Notes: generated by a model not told the origin, from the letters alone. Numbered from the stretch's first letter, positions 1-5,186 are shown. The stretch is 5,186 bases of DNA from Clostridia bacterium (GCA_017452305.1 JAFTMQ010000094.1:1-5186), one strand, 5' to 3'. Program-made: numbers and translations.

Positions 1-1
1 C

Positions 2-745
2 CCCACAGGAGAAATGTCCTTTTGCAGCGATATGATGGTTGCACTTCGTTCTATCAAGAGCGAAAACGAGCTTGCTTGTATTAGAGAGGGTTTCCGCATT
101 GTAGAGCTTGCAACGGACGAGGTTATTAAGGCGTTAAAGCCGGGCGTTACCGAGCTTCAAATGGTAGGCGTTGCACAAAGAGTAATTTATGAAAACGGCG
201 CGGAATACGAGGGACTTCCTATGTACGTATTTAGCGAATCCTCTACCCGTCACGCAATTAGCCGTTCCACGTATAAAACGATTGGCAAAAACGACATTGT
301 GCAGCTCAACCTTTCCGCAAAAATTGACGGCTATTCCCCTGCAATCGGTCTTCCCGTATTTATGGGTAGAGCAGAGGGCGAAAAGAAAGAGCTTGTGGAT
401 TTCTGCTTGAAGATGCACAATTGGACGACGGAAAATTTGAAAGCGGGTATGAGAGCGGACGTTGTTCCCAAGAAATTCTTGCAAATGTTCAAGGATGCAG
501 GCTACGGCAAAAACTACGTTTACGGCCCTTGTCACGGCACGGGTATGATCTAAGTAGAAGCGCCTTGGATGGAAACCTCTTCCGATTATATTTTAAAGAA
601 GAATATGACCTTCCAAGTAGATACTTTCATTTCGGGTTCGACCTTTGGTTGCCGTTGGGAAAAAGGTATTGCCATTAAAGAAAACGGCGTAGAATCTTAC
701 ACCGATTATCTTGAAAAAAACGGCTTAATTGAGCTTAATTTCTAA
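2..745 (+). pseudogene. M24-family creatinase/aminopeptidase P-like protein, 5'-truncated by window, one in-frame TAA
   Basis: The reading frame is open from the window edge (base 2) to TAA at 743-745, except for TAA at 551-553. The ATG at 14 is probably internal. It lies only a few residues before the LRSIKSENELACIREG segment, which in M24 proteins links the N-terminal domain to the catalytic domain, so the true start lies upstream. Downstream of the stop the frame resumes with VEAPWMET and ends with the RWEKGIAIKENGVE-type C-terminal strand, so both halves belong to one M24 domain. Family metal ligands are mostly lost: the first Asp is Asn (N99 counted from Met14), the second is Ala (A110, in GYSPAIGLP), and the Glu of the EPG motif is Asp (codon 620-622). 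The His of CHGTG (H174) and the last Glu (codon 659-661) remain. H80 lies near the position of the catalytic His of metal-free creatinase. It may be a metal-independent creatinase-like enzyme or a pseudoenzyme. Family call is confident; function is not. Whether the stop is a real nonsense mutation or a sequence error is open. Confidence 0.8.
551..553 (+). other. In-frame TAA interrupting the M24 gene
   Basis: The codon sits between ATC and GTA in the conserved stretch GTGMI-stop-VEAPW. Frame and family similarity continue unbroken for 63 sense codons after it. A single base change from GAA or CAA would create it. The next in-frame ATG (569) has no ribosome binding site, so the 3' part is unlikely to be translated by itself. 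Confidence 0.85.
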
Positions 746-758
746 AAGAACGGGAAAT

Positions 759-781
759 CCGAGGGGCACCTTGGTTTTCTT
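759..781 (+). terminator. Terminator-like hairpin between M24 gene and ASRT gene
   Basis: CCGAGG (759-764) can pair with CCTTGG (769-774) as six pairs including one G-U, closing a GGCA loop. The T-rich run TTTTCTT (775-781) follows. The A-rich 754-757 could extend the stem by pairing with the T run across a bulged T758. It lies 13 bases after the M24 stop and ends just before the ASRT ribosome binding site. The stem is short, so it may be a partial terminator or attenuator that lowers transcription between the two genes rather than a full stop. Confidence 0.45.
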
Positions 782-783
782 AT

Positions 784-789
784 AAGGAG
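784..789 (+). promoter_or_regulatory. Ribosome binding site of ASRT-like gene
   Basis: AAGGAG lies six bases before the ATG at 796 and fixes that start. The site directly follows the T-run of the hairpin at 759-781, so folding there could affect its access. Confidence 0.8.
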
Positions 790-795
790 TAAAAA

Positions 796-1155
796 ATGAT
801 TGTTGGCAAAAAAAATTGGATAATTCCCGACTGCGAACTTCCTCCCGAAGGGGAGGGAGTCCTCAAAGGGCACGAAAGCGTTATTATCGTAAATGATTCA
901 AATAAACCCGCAATTATCAAAGTAAAGCTTTACTTTGCGGACAAAGAGTGCTATAATGGTATTACGTGGACGGTTGAGCCGCAAAAAGTACGTTGTTTTA
1001 GAATGAACAACGTAGAGGATATGTGCGGTTTCGTCGTACCTATGGAAACGCAATATGCAATGAAGCTCGAAAGCACAGAGCCTATCGTGGTGCAGTACGG
1101 ACGTTTGGATAATAGACAGACGAATTTAGCGTATTACACAACGTTAGCTTATTAA
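796..1155 (+). CDS. Sensory rhodopsin transducer (ASRT, PF07100) family protein
   Basis: This 119-residue soluble protein has no signal peptide or membrane segment. It matches the Anabaena sensory rhodopsin transducer family along its length: a WIIPDCELPP start, H26-E27 followed by a strand ending in N33-D34 (the family has HETVCILN), LYFADKE at 45-51, a TV..QK..CFRMN segment at 59-71, and the diagnostic C terminus PIVVQYGRLDNRQ (96-108) followed by a short TTLAY strand. Length equals that of the family (about 120-125 residues). The Anabaena founder binds a membrane photoreceptor and DNA, but most family members occur without rhodopsin and the fold has been proposed to bind small molecules, including sugars. 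No rhodopsin is in the window. Its position before a creatininase homologue and a glycosidase-like gene suggests a ligand-binding or accessory role in that catabolic unit; this is inference. The start is fixed by AAGGAG at 784-789. Family call is strong. Confidence 0.9.
   Translation: MIVGKKNWIIPDCELPPEGEGVLKGHESVIIVNDSNKPAIIKVKLYFADKECYNGITWTVEPQKVRCFRMNNVEDMCGFVVPMETQYAMKLESTEPIVVQYGRLDNRQTNLAYYTTLAY
837..860 (+). other. Strong hairpin inside the 5' end of the ASRT coding region
   Basis: ACTTCCTCCC (837-846) pairs with GGGAGGGAGT (851-860) as ten continuous pairs with one G-U, closing the four-base loop GAAG. It begins 41 bases after the start codon and encodes the ELPPEGEG segment. No T-run follows, so it is not a standard terminator. 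It could slow early elongation or stabilise the message, or it may follow from Pro/Gly/Glu codon choice. Confidence 0.6.
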
Positions 1156-1159
1156 GGAG
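1154..1159 (+). promoter_or_regulatory. Ribosome binding site of creatininase-family gene, overlapping upstream stop
   Basis: AAGGAG overlaps the TAA stop of the ASRT gene (1153-1155) and lies six bases before the ATG at 1166. This arrangement supports cotranscription and coupled translation of the two genes. Confidence 0.8.
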
Positions 1160-1165
1160 TAAAAT

Positions 1166-1900
1166 ATGATTTTAGACCATAGCTTTCCGCGCGAAACGGA
1201 TTACGTAAAAGAGAAGAATATTCCGCTTGTTATCGTTGGCGGAACGGTAGAATATCACGGTGCGCACTGTTCGTATGGGTGCGATACCCTTATCGCCGAG
1301 GGCTTGATTAAAAAGCTCGCCGAAGAGAAAGAGCTTATGCTCGCGCCCACCATTTCGTACAGCCCCGCAAGCTATGCGGTTGGTGGCAGAAAAAGCGGTA
1401 CGGTGCACGTGCCCGAACGCGCGTTCGAGGACTACGTTTATTACGTATTTAAGAGTATGCTCTATTCGGGCTTTAGAAATATTTACGTAGTTATTCACCA
1501 CCAATTCGAGCAAGAAAGTGAAATGCCGATGACCCTTTGCTATCGCACGGCGGCAAAGCGCGCGACGATGGAATATTTAGAAGAAACGCTCGGCGAAGGT
1601 TGGTGGGGGAGCGAAAGCTACGCAAATTATTACGAGGAATTGGAGGGGACAAACAATCCGTTCTCGTGGATTAAGGTTATCCCCACCATGTCAACGGCGG
1701 TGCAAAACGCTACGGGCTACGACCATGCGGGCAAGTTTGAAAGCTCTATCTTGATGGCGCTTTACCCCGATTGCGTCAAGCTCGATAGAATTGACGATAT
1801 TAAGCATTGGTTTACCGAAAGCGCACGCGAGGCGAATAAAGAGCTCGGCGACGAGATGGTGAAGCAATCCTTGGCATACTTAAAAGAGGCAATAAAATAA
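1166..1900 (+). CDS. Creatininase-family (PF02633) amidohydrolase-like protein
   Basis: This is a 244-residue cytoplasmic protein of the creatininase family, whose members are usually metal-dependent C-N hydrolases of about 240-270 residues. E29, H31 and D40 in VGGTVEYHGAHCSYGCD keep the E-x-H...D spacing of the metal ligands of Pseudomonas creatininase (E34, H36, D45). SGTVHVP (77-83) corresponds to the PGT motif, and DHAGKFESS (186-194) with ALYPDCV to the HAG-E-x-ETS region and following helix. Two motifs deviate. The usual N-G-H-x-E/N loop reads VIHHQFEQE (109-117), so the H-x-E pair is absent unless E115 substitutes. The first acidic residue of AGE-x-E is Lys (K190). The substrate therefore cannot be taken as creatinine; relatives hydrolyse formamido-purines, peptides and other amides. 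It starts 10 bases after the ASRT gene and shares one base with the next gene. Family call is strong, specificity unknown. Confidence 0.88.
   Translation: MILDHSFPRETDYVKEKNIPLVIVGGTVEYHGAHCSYGCDTLIAEGLIKKLAEEKELMLAPTISYSPASYAVGGRKSGTVHVPERAFEDYVYYVFKSMLYSGFRNIYVVIHHQFEQESEMPMTLCYRTAAKRATMEYLEETLGEGWWGSESYANYYEELEGTNNPFSWIKVIPTMSTAVQNATGYDHAGKFESSILMALYPDCVKLDRIDDIKHWFTESAREANKELGDEMVKQSLAYLKEAIK
1414..1427. repeat. 14-base perfect palindrome within the creatininase-family gene
   Basis: CGAACGCGCGTTCG is its own reverse complement. As RNA it could form only a 5-pair stem with a GCGC loop. It falls at codons for PERAFE. A binding site is possible but nothing else supports one. Confidence 0.35.
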
Positions 1901-1902
1901 TG
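1898..1902 (+). promoter_or_regulatory. TAATG stop/start overlap linking creatininase-family and 730-residue genes
   Basis: The TAA stop (1898-1900) and the ATG start (1900-1902) share one base. A modest AGAGG (1885-1889) lies ten bases before the ATG, inside the end of the upstream gene. This geometry is typical of translational coupling and suggests that the two proteins are made together. Confidence 0.7.
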
Positions 1903-4092
1903 TTACCCGAAATTAAACAGGTAAAAATGCAAAAGAACGTCTTGCCTACCCTTTGGCAGGCCGTTCTTTTCCGCAATTATGGATACGTAAAGCCGCAAAA
2001 TCTTGCGGCTGTTTTGTCTTGCAGTGAGGACGTTTTGCATACAGAAGCGGAGCGGCTTGGACTTCCTCGCACGGATTGCAACCCCGATTGGGCGGAAAGA
2101 GGATATATCACCCTTATCCGCAATAATTGGTTTTTGTTGCCGTATAAGCAGCTTATCCCCTTGCTCGGTATCGACGAGGCGCGTTTGGATTTTATCTTGC
2201 AAAACGACGACTTTTTATCCGTCAAGCTCGGCAATTATAAGCCCGAGTGCGAAGAAGTTTCTTATGCGCCCTTGACGGATGAGGAAATGGCAAAAACCAA
2301 ACTCGTCGCGGACATGGTGCGCCCGTTTGTGCAAAAACAAGGGGGGAAACCCTTTGCGTTTTTCAAAAATGCGCCGACGGAAAAGACGATTAAACGCGCG
2401 GACGGTACGCGTATTGTGCACGGCTATTTATCCCCTTGCGGAAACGCATTCGATATGGATACGGAAACGCACTTGCCCGACGGTTTGCTTGCCGAGTATG
2501 CCAAGCAGGGCGTAAACGGCATTTGGTTGCACGGCGTTTTGTCCAACCTTTCGCCTTATCCTTTTGACGAGGCGCAAAGTAAAGGCTACGAGGCGCGCCG
2601 AAAGGAAATGGCAAAGCTCGTCGCCCGCTTGAAAAATTACGGCATTAAATTATACCTCTATTTCAACGAGCCGCGCGGTTTAGCCGAGGATAAATTCGGC
2701 AAATATAGCCACCTTATCGGCAGAAGGGAAAAGGGGTACGCCGCCCTTTGCTTTGAGCATAAAGAAACGAGGGAATATCTTTACAATGCAGTGAAGGATT
2801 TGCTTTGTGCCGTTCCCGATTTGGGGGGGATTATCACCATTACGATGAGTGAAAATTTGACGCATTGCCATTACGTACCTAATAATAATTGTCCCGTATG
2901 TAAAAATCTTCCGCCCGAACGTACTGCGGCGGCAGTCAACAATACGATACAAAAGGCAATCAAGGACAGCGGTAGCGGAGCAGAGCTTATTGCCAACCTT
3001 TGGGGCTGGTCGCCCTATATGGAATGGACGGAAGAGCAAACCTTGCGCGGCGTGGAAATGCTCGACAAGGACATTTCCGTTATGTGCGTTAGCGAATATG
3101 ATTTGCCTATCGTAAAAGGTGGGGTAGAGAGCAAAATTATCGACTATTCAATCGCTAACCCCGGCCCGAGCCCTATTACGGTTACCGCCTTAAAAAAGGC
3201 AACGGAAACGGGACATAAGCCGTATGCGAAGATACAAGTAAACAACAGTTGGGAGTGCTCGGCGGCGCCTTATTTACCCGTGTTCGATTTGACCTTCGAG
3301 CATTTGCAAAATCTTGCAAAAATCGGCGTAAAAGATTTTATGCTCACTTGGACGCTCGGTGGGTATCCCTCGCCCACAAACGGTCTTATTGCCGATTTTG
3401 TGGAAAACAAGGGGGATATGGATTTGTCGGCGTGGTATCGGCAAACGTTTGGCGAAAACGCCGATAGGGTACACGGCGCGGTCAAGCTGTTTTGTGATGC
3501 GTTCCGAGAATATCCGTTTAGTGTGCAAAATTTGTACTTCTCGCCCAAGACACTCGGGGCGGCAAATCTTTGGTCGCTCGACGCGGACGAAAAACCGTCG
3601 GAAATGGTTTGCTATTCCTATGACGATTTCGAGAAGTGGATTTATCCTTACCCCTACGAAATTTTCCTTTCGCAATACGAAAAATTGTTAAAAGGATGGG
3701 GGCAGGGTTGCGACGAATTGCAAAAACTGCCGTCAACGCCCACGCTTGACGAGATGAAAATCTTTGCCAAGGCGGCATACCTGCATTTTGAAACGGACTA
3801 TTTACAAACCCGCTTTTCTTTTGAAAAACGGGATAAGGAAAAGCACGCGCAAAGCCTTATGCAGTTGGCGATGAGAGCAAAAGAAAACGCGGAAGAATTG
3901 CTTGCACTTGTCCGCAAGAGTACCTTCGTCGGCTTTGAAACGTCCAACCATTATTATTATAACGAGCGCAATTTGATTGAAAAATCTATCAATATGTCGC
4001 AAATTTTGGACGAATTAAAAAAAATTAAAAAATTTCGCAAAAAAAGTGAGAAAAAACCGCTTTTAAACCGTTATATATATAGAAAGGTATAA
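1900..4092 (+). CDS. Putative cytoplasmic TIM-barrel glycoside-hydrolase-like protein, 730 residues
   Basis: I cannot assign this protein to a named family. There is no signal peptide. Residues 30-111 hold two helix-turn-helix-like units with a shared pattern (LAAVLSCSEDVLHTEAERLG at 35-54, LIPLLGIDEARLDFILQNDD at 85-104). Residues about 173-500 show spaced hydrophobic strands ending in polar or aromatic residues, as in a TIM barrel: GIWLHGV (207-213), KLYLYFNEPRG (250-260), GIITITMSEN (310-319), LIANLWGWSP (363-372), VMCVSEYD (394-401), KIQVNNSWEC (444-453) and FMLTWTLGGYPSP (480-492). E318, E399 and E452 near strand ends are candidate catalytic acids. HCH (322-324) and CPVC (331-334) could form a metal-binding or structural knuckle. 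The C-terminal ~180 residues look helical and end in a Lys/Arg-rich tail (707-729). Richness in Trp, Tyr and Asn at strand ends favours a carbohydrate-active enzyme; this is inference. An alternative start at Met10 (1927) lacks a better ribosome binding site. The gene is coupled to the creatininase-family gene by TAATG. Confidence 0.75.
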   Translation: MLPEIKQVKMQKNVLPTLWQAVLFRNYGYVKPQNLAAVLSCSEDVLHTEAERLGLPRTDCNPDWAERGYITLIRNNWFLLPYKQLIPLLGIDEARLDFILQNDDFLSVKLGNYKPECEEVSYAPLTDEEMAKTKLVADMVRPFVQKQGGKPFAFFKNAPTEKTIKRADGTRIVHGYLSPCGNAFDMDTETHLPDGLLAEYAKQGVNGIWLHGVLSNLSPYPFDEAQSKGYEARRKEMAKLVARLKNYGIKLYLYFNEPRGLAEDKFGKYSHLIGRREKGYAALCFEHKETREYLYNAVKDLLCAVPDLGGIITITMSENLTHCHYVPNNNCPVCKNLPPERTAAAVNNTIQKAIKDSGSGAELIANLWGWSPYMEWTEEQTLRGVEMLDKDISVMCVSEYDLPIVKGGVESKIIDYSIANPGPSPITVTALKKATETGHKPYAKIQVNNSWECSAAPYLPVFDLTFEHLQNLAKIGVKDFMLTWTLGGYPSPTNGLIADFVENKGDMDLSAWYRQTFGENADRVHGAVKLFCDAFREYPFSVQNLYFSPKTLGAANLWSLDADEKPSEMVCYSYDDFEKWIYPYPYEIFLSQYEKLLKGWGQGCDELQKLPSTPTLDEMKIFAKAAYLHFETDYLQTRFSFEKRDKEKHAQSLMQLAMRAKENAEELLALVRKSTFVGFETSNHYYYNERNLIEKSINMSQILDELKKIKKFRKKSEKKPLLNRYIYRKV
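1931..1970 (+). other. Long near-perfect hairpin at the start of the 730-residue gene
   Basis: AAAAGAACG (1931-1939) pairs with CGTTCTTTT (1962-1970). Inside it, after a T1940/C1961 mismatch, CTTGCC (1941-1946) pairs with GGCAGG (1955-1960), with one G-U. The loop is TACCCTTT (1947-1954), giving 15 pairs in 40 bases. The outer A-rich/T-rich arms resemble those of bidirectional terminators. It begins 31 bases after the ATG at 1900, or four bases after the possible ATG at 1927, where it would overlap the initiating ribosome. Confidence 0.65.
1991..2020 (+). terminator. Terminator-shaped hairpin within the 730-residue gene
   Basis: AGCCGCAA (1991-1998) pairs perfectly with TTGCGGCT (2003-2010) around an AATC loop. 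The T-rich GTTTTGTCTT (2011-2020) follows. The shape is that of an intrinsic terminator, but it lies inside a long intact coding region, 20 bases after another strong hairpin. It may act as a conditional attenuator that translating ribosomes override, or it may be fortuitous. It encodes KPQNLAAV. Confidence 0.4.
3809..3832 (+). other. Hairpin within the 3' part of the 730-residue gene
   Basis: CCCGCTTTTC (3809-3818) and GAAAAACGGG (3823-3832) form nine pairs with one C/A mismatch around a TTTT loop. It encodes RFSFEKRD and could be a by-product of that codon composition. Confidence 0.35.
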
Positions 4093-4093
4093 A

Positions 4094-4100
4094 AGGAGGT
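4094..4100 (+). promoter_or_regulatory. Ribosome binding site of lipoprotein gene
   Basis: AGGAGGT lies five bases before the ATG at 4106 and directly after the TAA (4090-4092) of the upstream gene. It is the strongest Shine-Dalgarno match in the window and fixes the lipoprotein start. It supports readthrough transcription from the upstream gene. Confidence 0.85.
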
Positions 4101-4105
4101 TTCCA

Positions 4106-5182
4106 ATGAAGAAATTTTTAAGTACAACACTTTCAGTTTTTTTACTGTGTACGGCGACGGCTTGCGCGGGGGACTTTGACGATATCAAACACGTTCCGCC
4201 CGAGCTCAAACCCGTTGAAGCGACGATATTCTCGCCGTCGGCAAAAAGCACGTGGAATAAGGACGCTTTCGTTTCAAAATTTAGAGCAACGAAAGCAGAG
4301 CTTTCCGACGAGGAATTTAACCAATAATACACGGCGTTTTATAACTACGTACCGCAGACGTATTCCGACGAATATGATTTGGACGCGTTTGAGGTGCAGC
4401 AAAGCGACGGGGATTCGATTTTTTACGTGCGCCAAGCGGAAAAGCTTTACCGCATCGACGCATTTGCTAAGGATACGGATGCGGATTATAACGGCTTTTT
4501 GCAATTTGCGGCAACCGATTTAAACGAGGACGGCTGTGCGGAAATTCTCGTTTCCTATTATTACAATGGAGCACGTCTTGAGGTGAGCCGTATTCACGCG
4601 ATAGACACGTGCAGTGGAAAATCCGTGAGGTTTAACAGGAGTTATTATGCGCCTATCTTTTTTCAAAAAACGGATAAGGGGATAGGGCTTTATAAGGGAA
4701 CGGAAAACAATCCGACTACGGCAGTAGAGCTTGTTTCCGAGGTTACGAAAAACACCCGTAAATACGTATTCCTTAAAAAGAGCTTTACCGTCCAAGCAAG
4801 TGATTATAAGACGGAAGTGGAAATCGACGAGGATACGATAAATTTCCCTATCGTAGCCGCGGATTTGCCTTTGCAATTTACCAGCCGTGTAAAAATGACT
4901 TGGCTTGGCGAGGGTTTTGGCTACACCAACAGTGATACTTATTTAGACGGTGCGTATGCCCGTTATTCCAACGATAAACATACCCTTGAATGCGAGCCTT
5001 GGGCTGCAGACGACGCAATTACCGAGTTTTATATTGCACAAGGAATGGTAATTGACAGCGAATATTATATGCATAGGGTTGACGATTTGGATTGCCTTGG
5101 CGATTATTCCGCAACGATAAGTTATCGTTTTAGCGAGGAAAAGCCCGTAGAGGAAAGCGTATTTAGAATAGAAATAATGTAA
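4106..5182 (+). pseudogene. Putative secreted lipoprotein with calcium-loop-like motifs, one in-frame TAA
   Basis: Reading 4106-5182 in one frame gives 358 positions, the 74th being TAA (4325-4327). The start is set by AGGAGGT at 4094-4100. Residues 1-20 form a lipoprotein-like signal: KK at 2-3, a hydrophobic stretch 4-19, and C20 in TATAC, a weaker-than-ideal lipobox with Ala at -3. After the stop the frame continues for 284 sense codons. DTDADYNG (123-130) and DLNEDG (138-143, followed by C-A-E-I-L) resemble EF-hand/dockerin and FG-GAP/VCBS calcium loops, with I147-L148 as the usual following strand. The remainder is rich in beta-type aromatic and acidic segments, as expected for an extracellular domain. 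I do not recognise a family for the whole protein. As the last gene of the cluster it may act at the cell surface while the other products act inside. If the stop is real, only the signal and about 50 residues are made; the TTG at 4379 has no convincing ribosome binding site, so separate expression of the 3' part is doubtful. Confidence 0.7.
4325..4327 (+). other. In-frame TAA interrupting the lipoprotein gene
   Basis: TAA follows AAC CAA and precedes TAC ACG in the same frame as the signal peptide and the long 3' part. The two sides join smoothly in composition (Glu/Asp/Tyr-rich). One base change from CAA or GAA would create it. No frameshift or deletion is seen. Confidence 0.8.
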
Positions 5183-5186
5183 TTCG

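Noticed and set aside
421..678. Plus-strand frame of 85 codons overlapping the TAA in the M24 gene
   Set aside because: It is a different frame from the M24 homology. Its product resembles nothing and its start has no ribosome binding site, so it does not represent a frameshifted continuation.
723..740. Direct repeat GCTTAATT at the end of the M24 gene
   Set aside because: An eight-base AT-rich repeat with a two-base spacer is easily chance and falls in the coding codons for NGLIELNF.
2339..2355. AAGGG...CCCTT hairpin candidate around GGGGGGAAACCC
   Set aside because: Only five pairs, in codons for GGKPF, with the T-run displaced by several bases; weak compared with the other hairpins.
2680..3675. 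Several minus-strand open frames of 90-133 residues opposite the 730-residue gene
   Set aside because: They lie wholly within a longer plus-strand gene with good family-like sequence, lack ribosome binding sites, and their products are Arg/Phe-rich as expected for antisense shadows.
4065..4093. AT-rich stretch with TATATATATA and TATAAA just before the lipoprotein gene, as an internal promoter
   Set aside because: No convincing -35 element lies at a suitable distance, and the stretch encodes the Tyr/Lys-rich C terminus of the upstream protein.
551..5182. Genome-wide reassignment of TAA to a sense codon
   Set aside because: All five predicted gene ends in the window (745, 1155, 1900, 4092, 5182) are TAA at sensible family lengths or directly at the next gene's start signal.

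Overview
The window reads as one same-strand gene cluster from a Firmicutes-type bacterium, most likely an uncultured member of the Clostridia. The reasons are the purine-rich AAGGAG/AGGAGG ribosome binding sites at 5-6 bases spacing, moderate base composition, tightly packed plus-strand genes, exclusive use of TAA at the predicted gene ends, and protein sequences that resemble anaerobic Firmicutes families. The taxonomic placement is inference. I see no tRNA, rRNA, CRISPR array, insertion sequence or integrase.

Layout. (1) Bases 2-745: 3' part of an M24 'pita-bread' (aminopeptidase P / creatinase-like) gene. It is cut off by the window start and interrupted by one in-frame TAA at 551-553. 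(2) Bases 746-795: a 50-base gap with a terminator-like hairpin (759-781) and a strong RBS. (3) Bases 796-1155: a 119-residue protein of the Anabaena sensory rhodopsin transducer (ASRT, PF07100) family. (4) Bases 1166-1900: a creatininase-family (PF02633) amidohydrolase-like protein. (5) Bases 1900-4092: a 730-residue cytoplasmic protein, overlapping the previous gene by one base, that looks like a TIM-barrel glycoside-hydrolase-like enzyme of no family I can name. (6) Bases 4106-5182: a putative lipoprotein with calcium-loop-like motifs, also interrupted by a single in-frame TAA (4325-4327).

How they may work together. Spacing (10 bases, a 1-base overlap, 13 bases) and the same-strand layout support cotranscription from the ASRT gene onward, possibly with the M24 gene as leader. 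An ASRT-type small-molecule-binding protein, a creatininase-type C-N hydrolase, a metal-ligand-poor M24 protein and a glycosidase-like enzyme together suggest catabolism or sensing of an amide-bearing or glycosylated small compound. The substrate cannot be read from the sequence. No rhodopsin gene is present in the window, so the ASRT protein is probably not a phototransducer here.

Most notable points: two otherwise intact genes each broken by one TAA codon without a frameshift; an M24 protein that has lost most canonical metal ligands; a creatininase homologue with altered active-site motifs; an unassigned 730-residue enzyme with two helix-turn-helix-like units at its N terminus; and several strong hairpins inside the first ~110 bases of coding regions, two of them in tandem at the start of the 730-codon gene.
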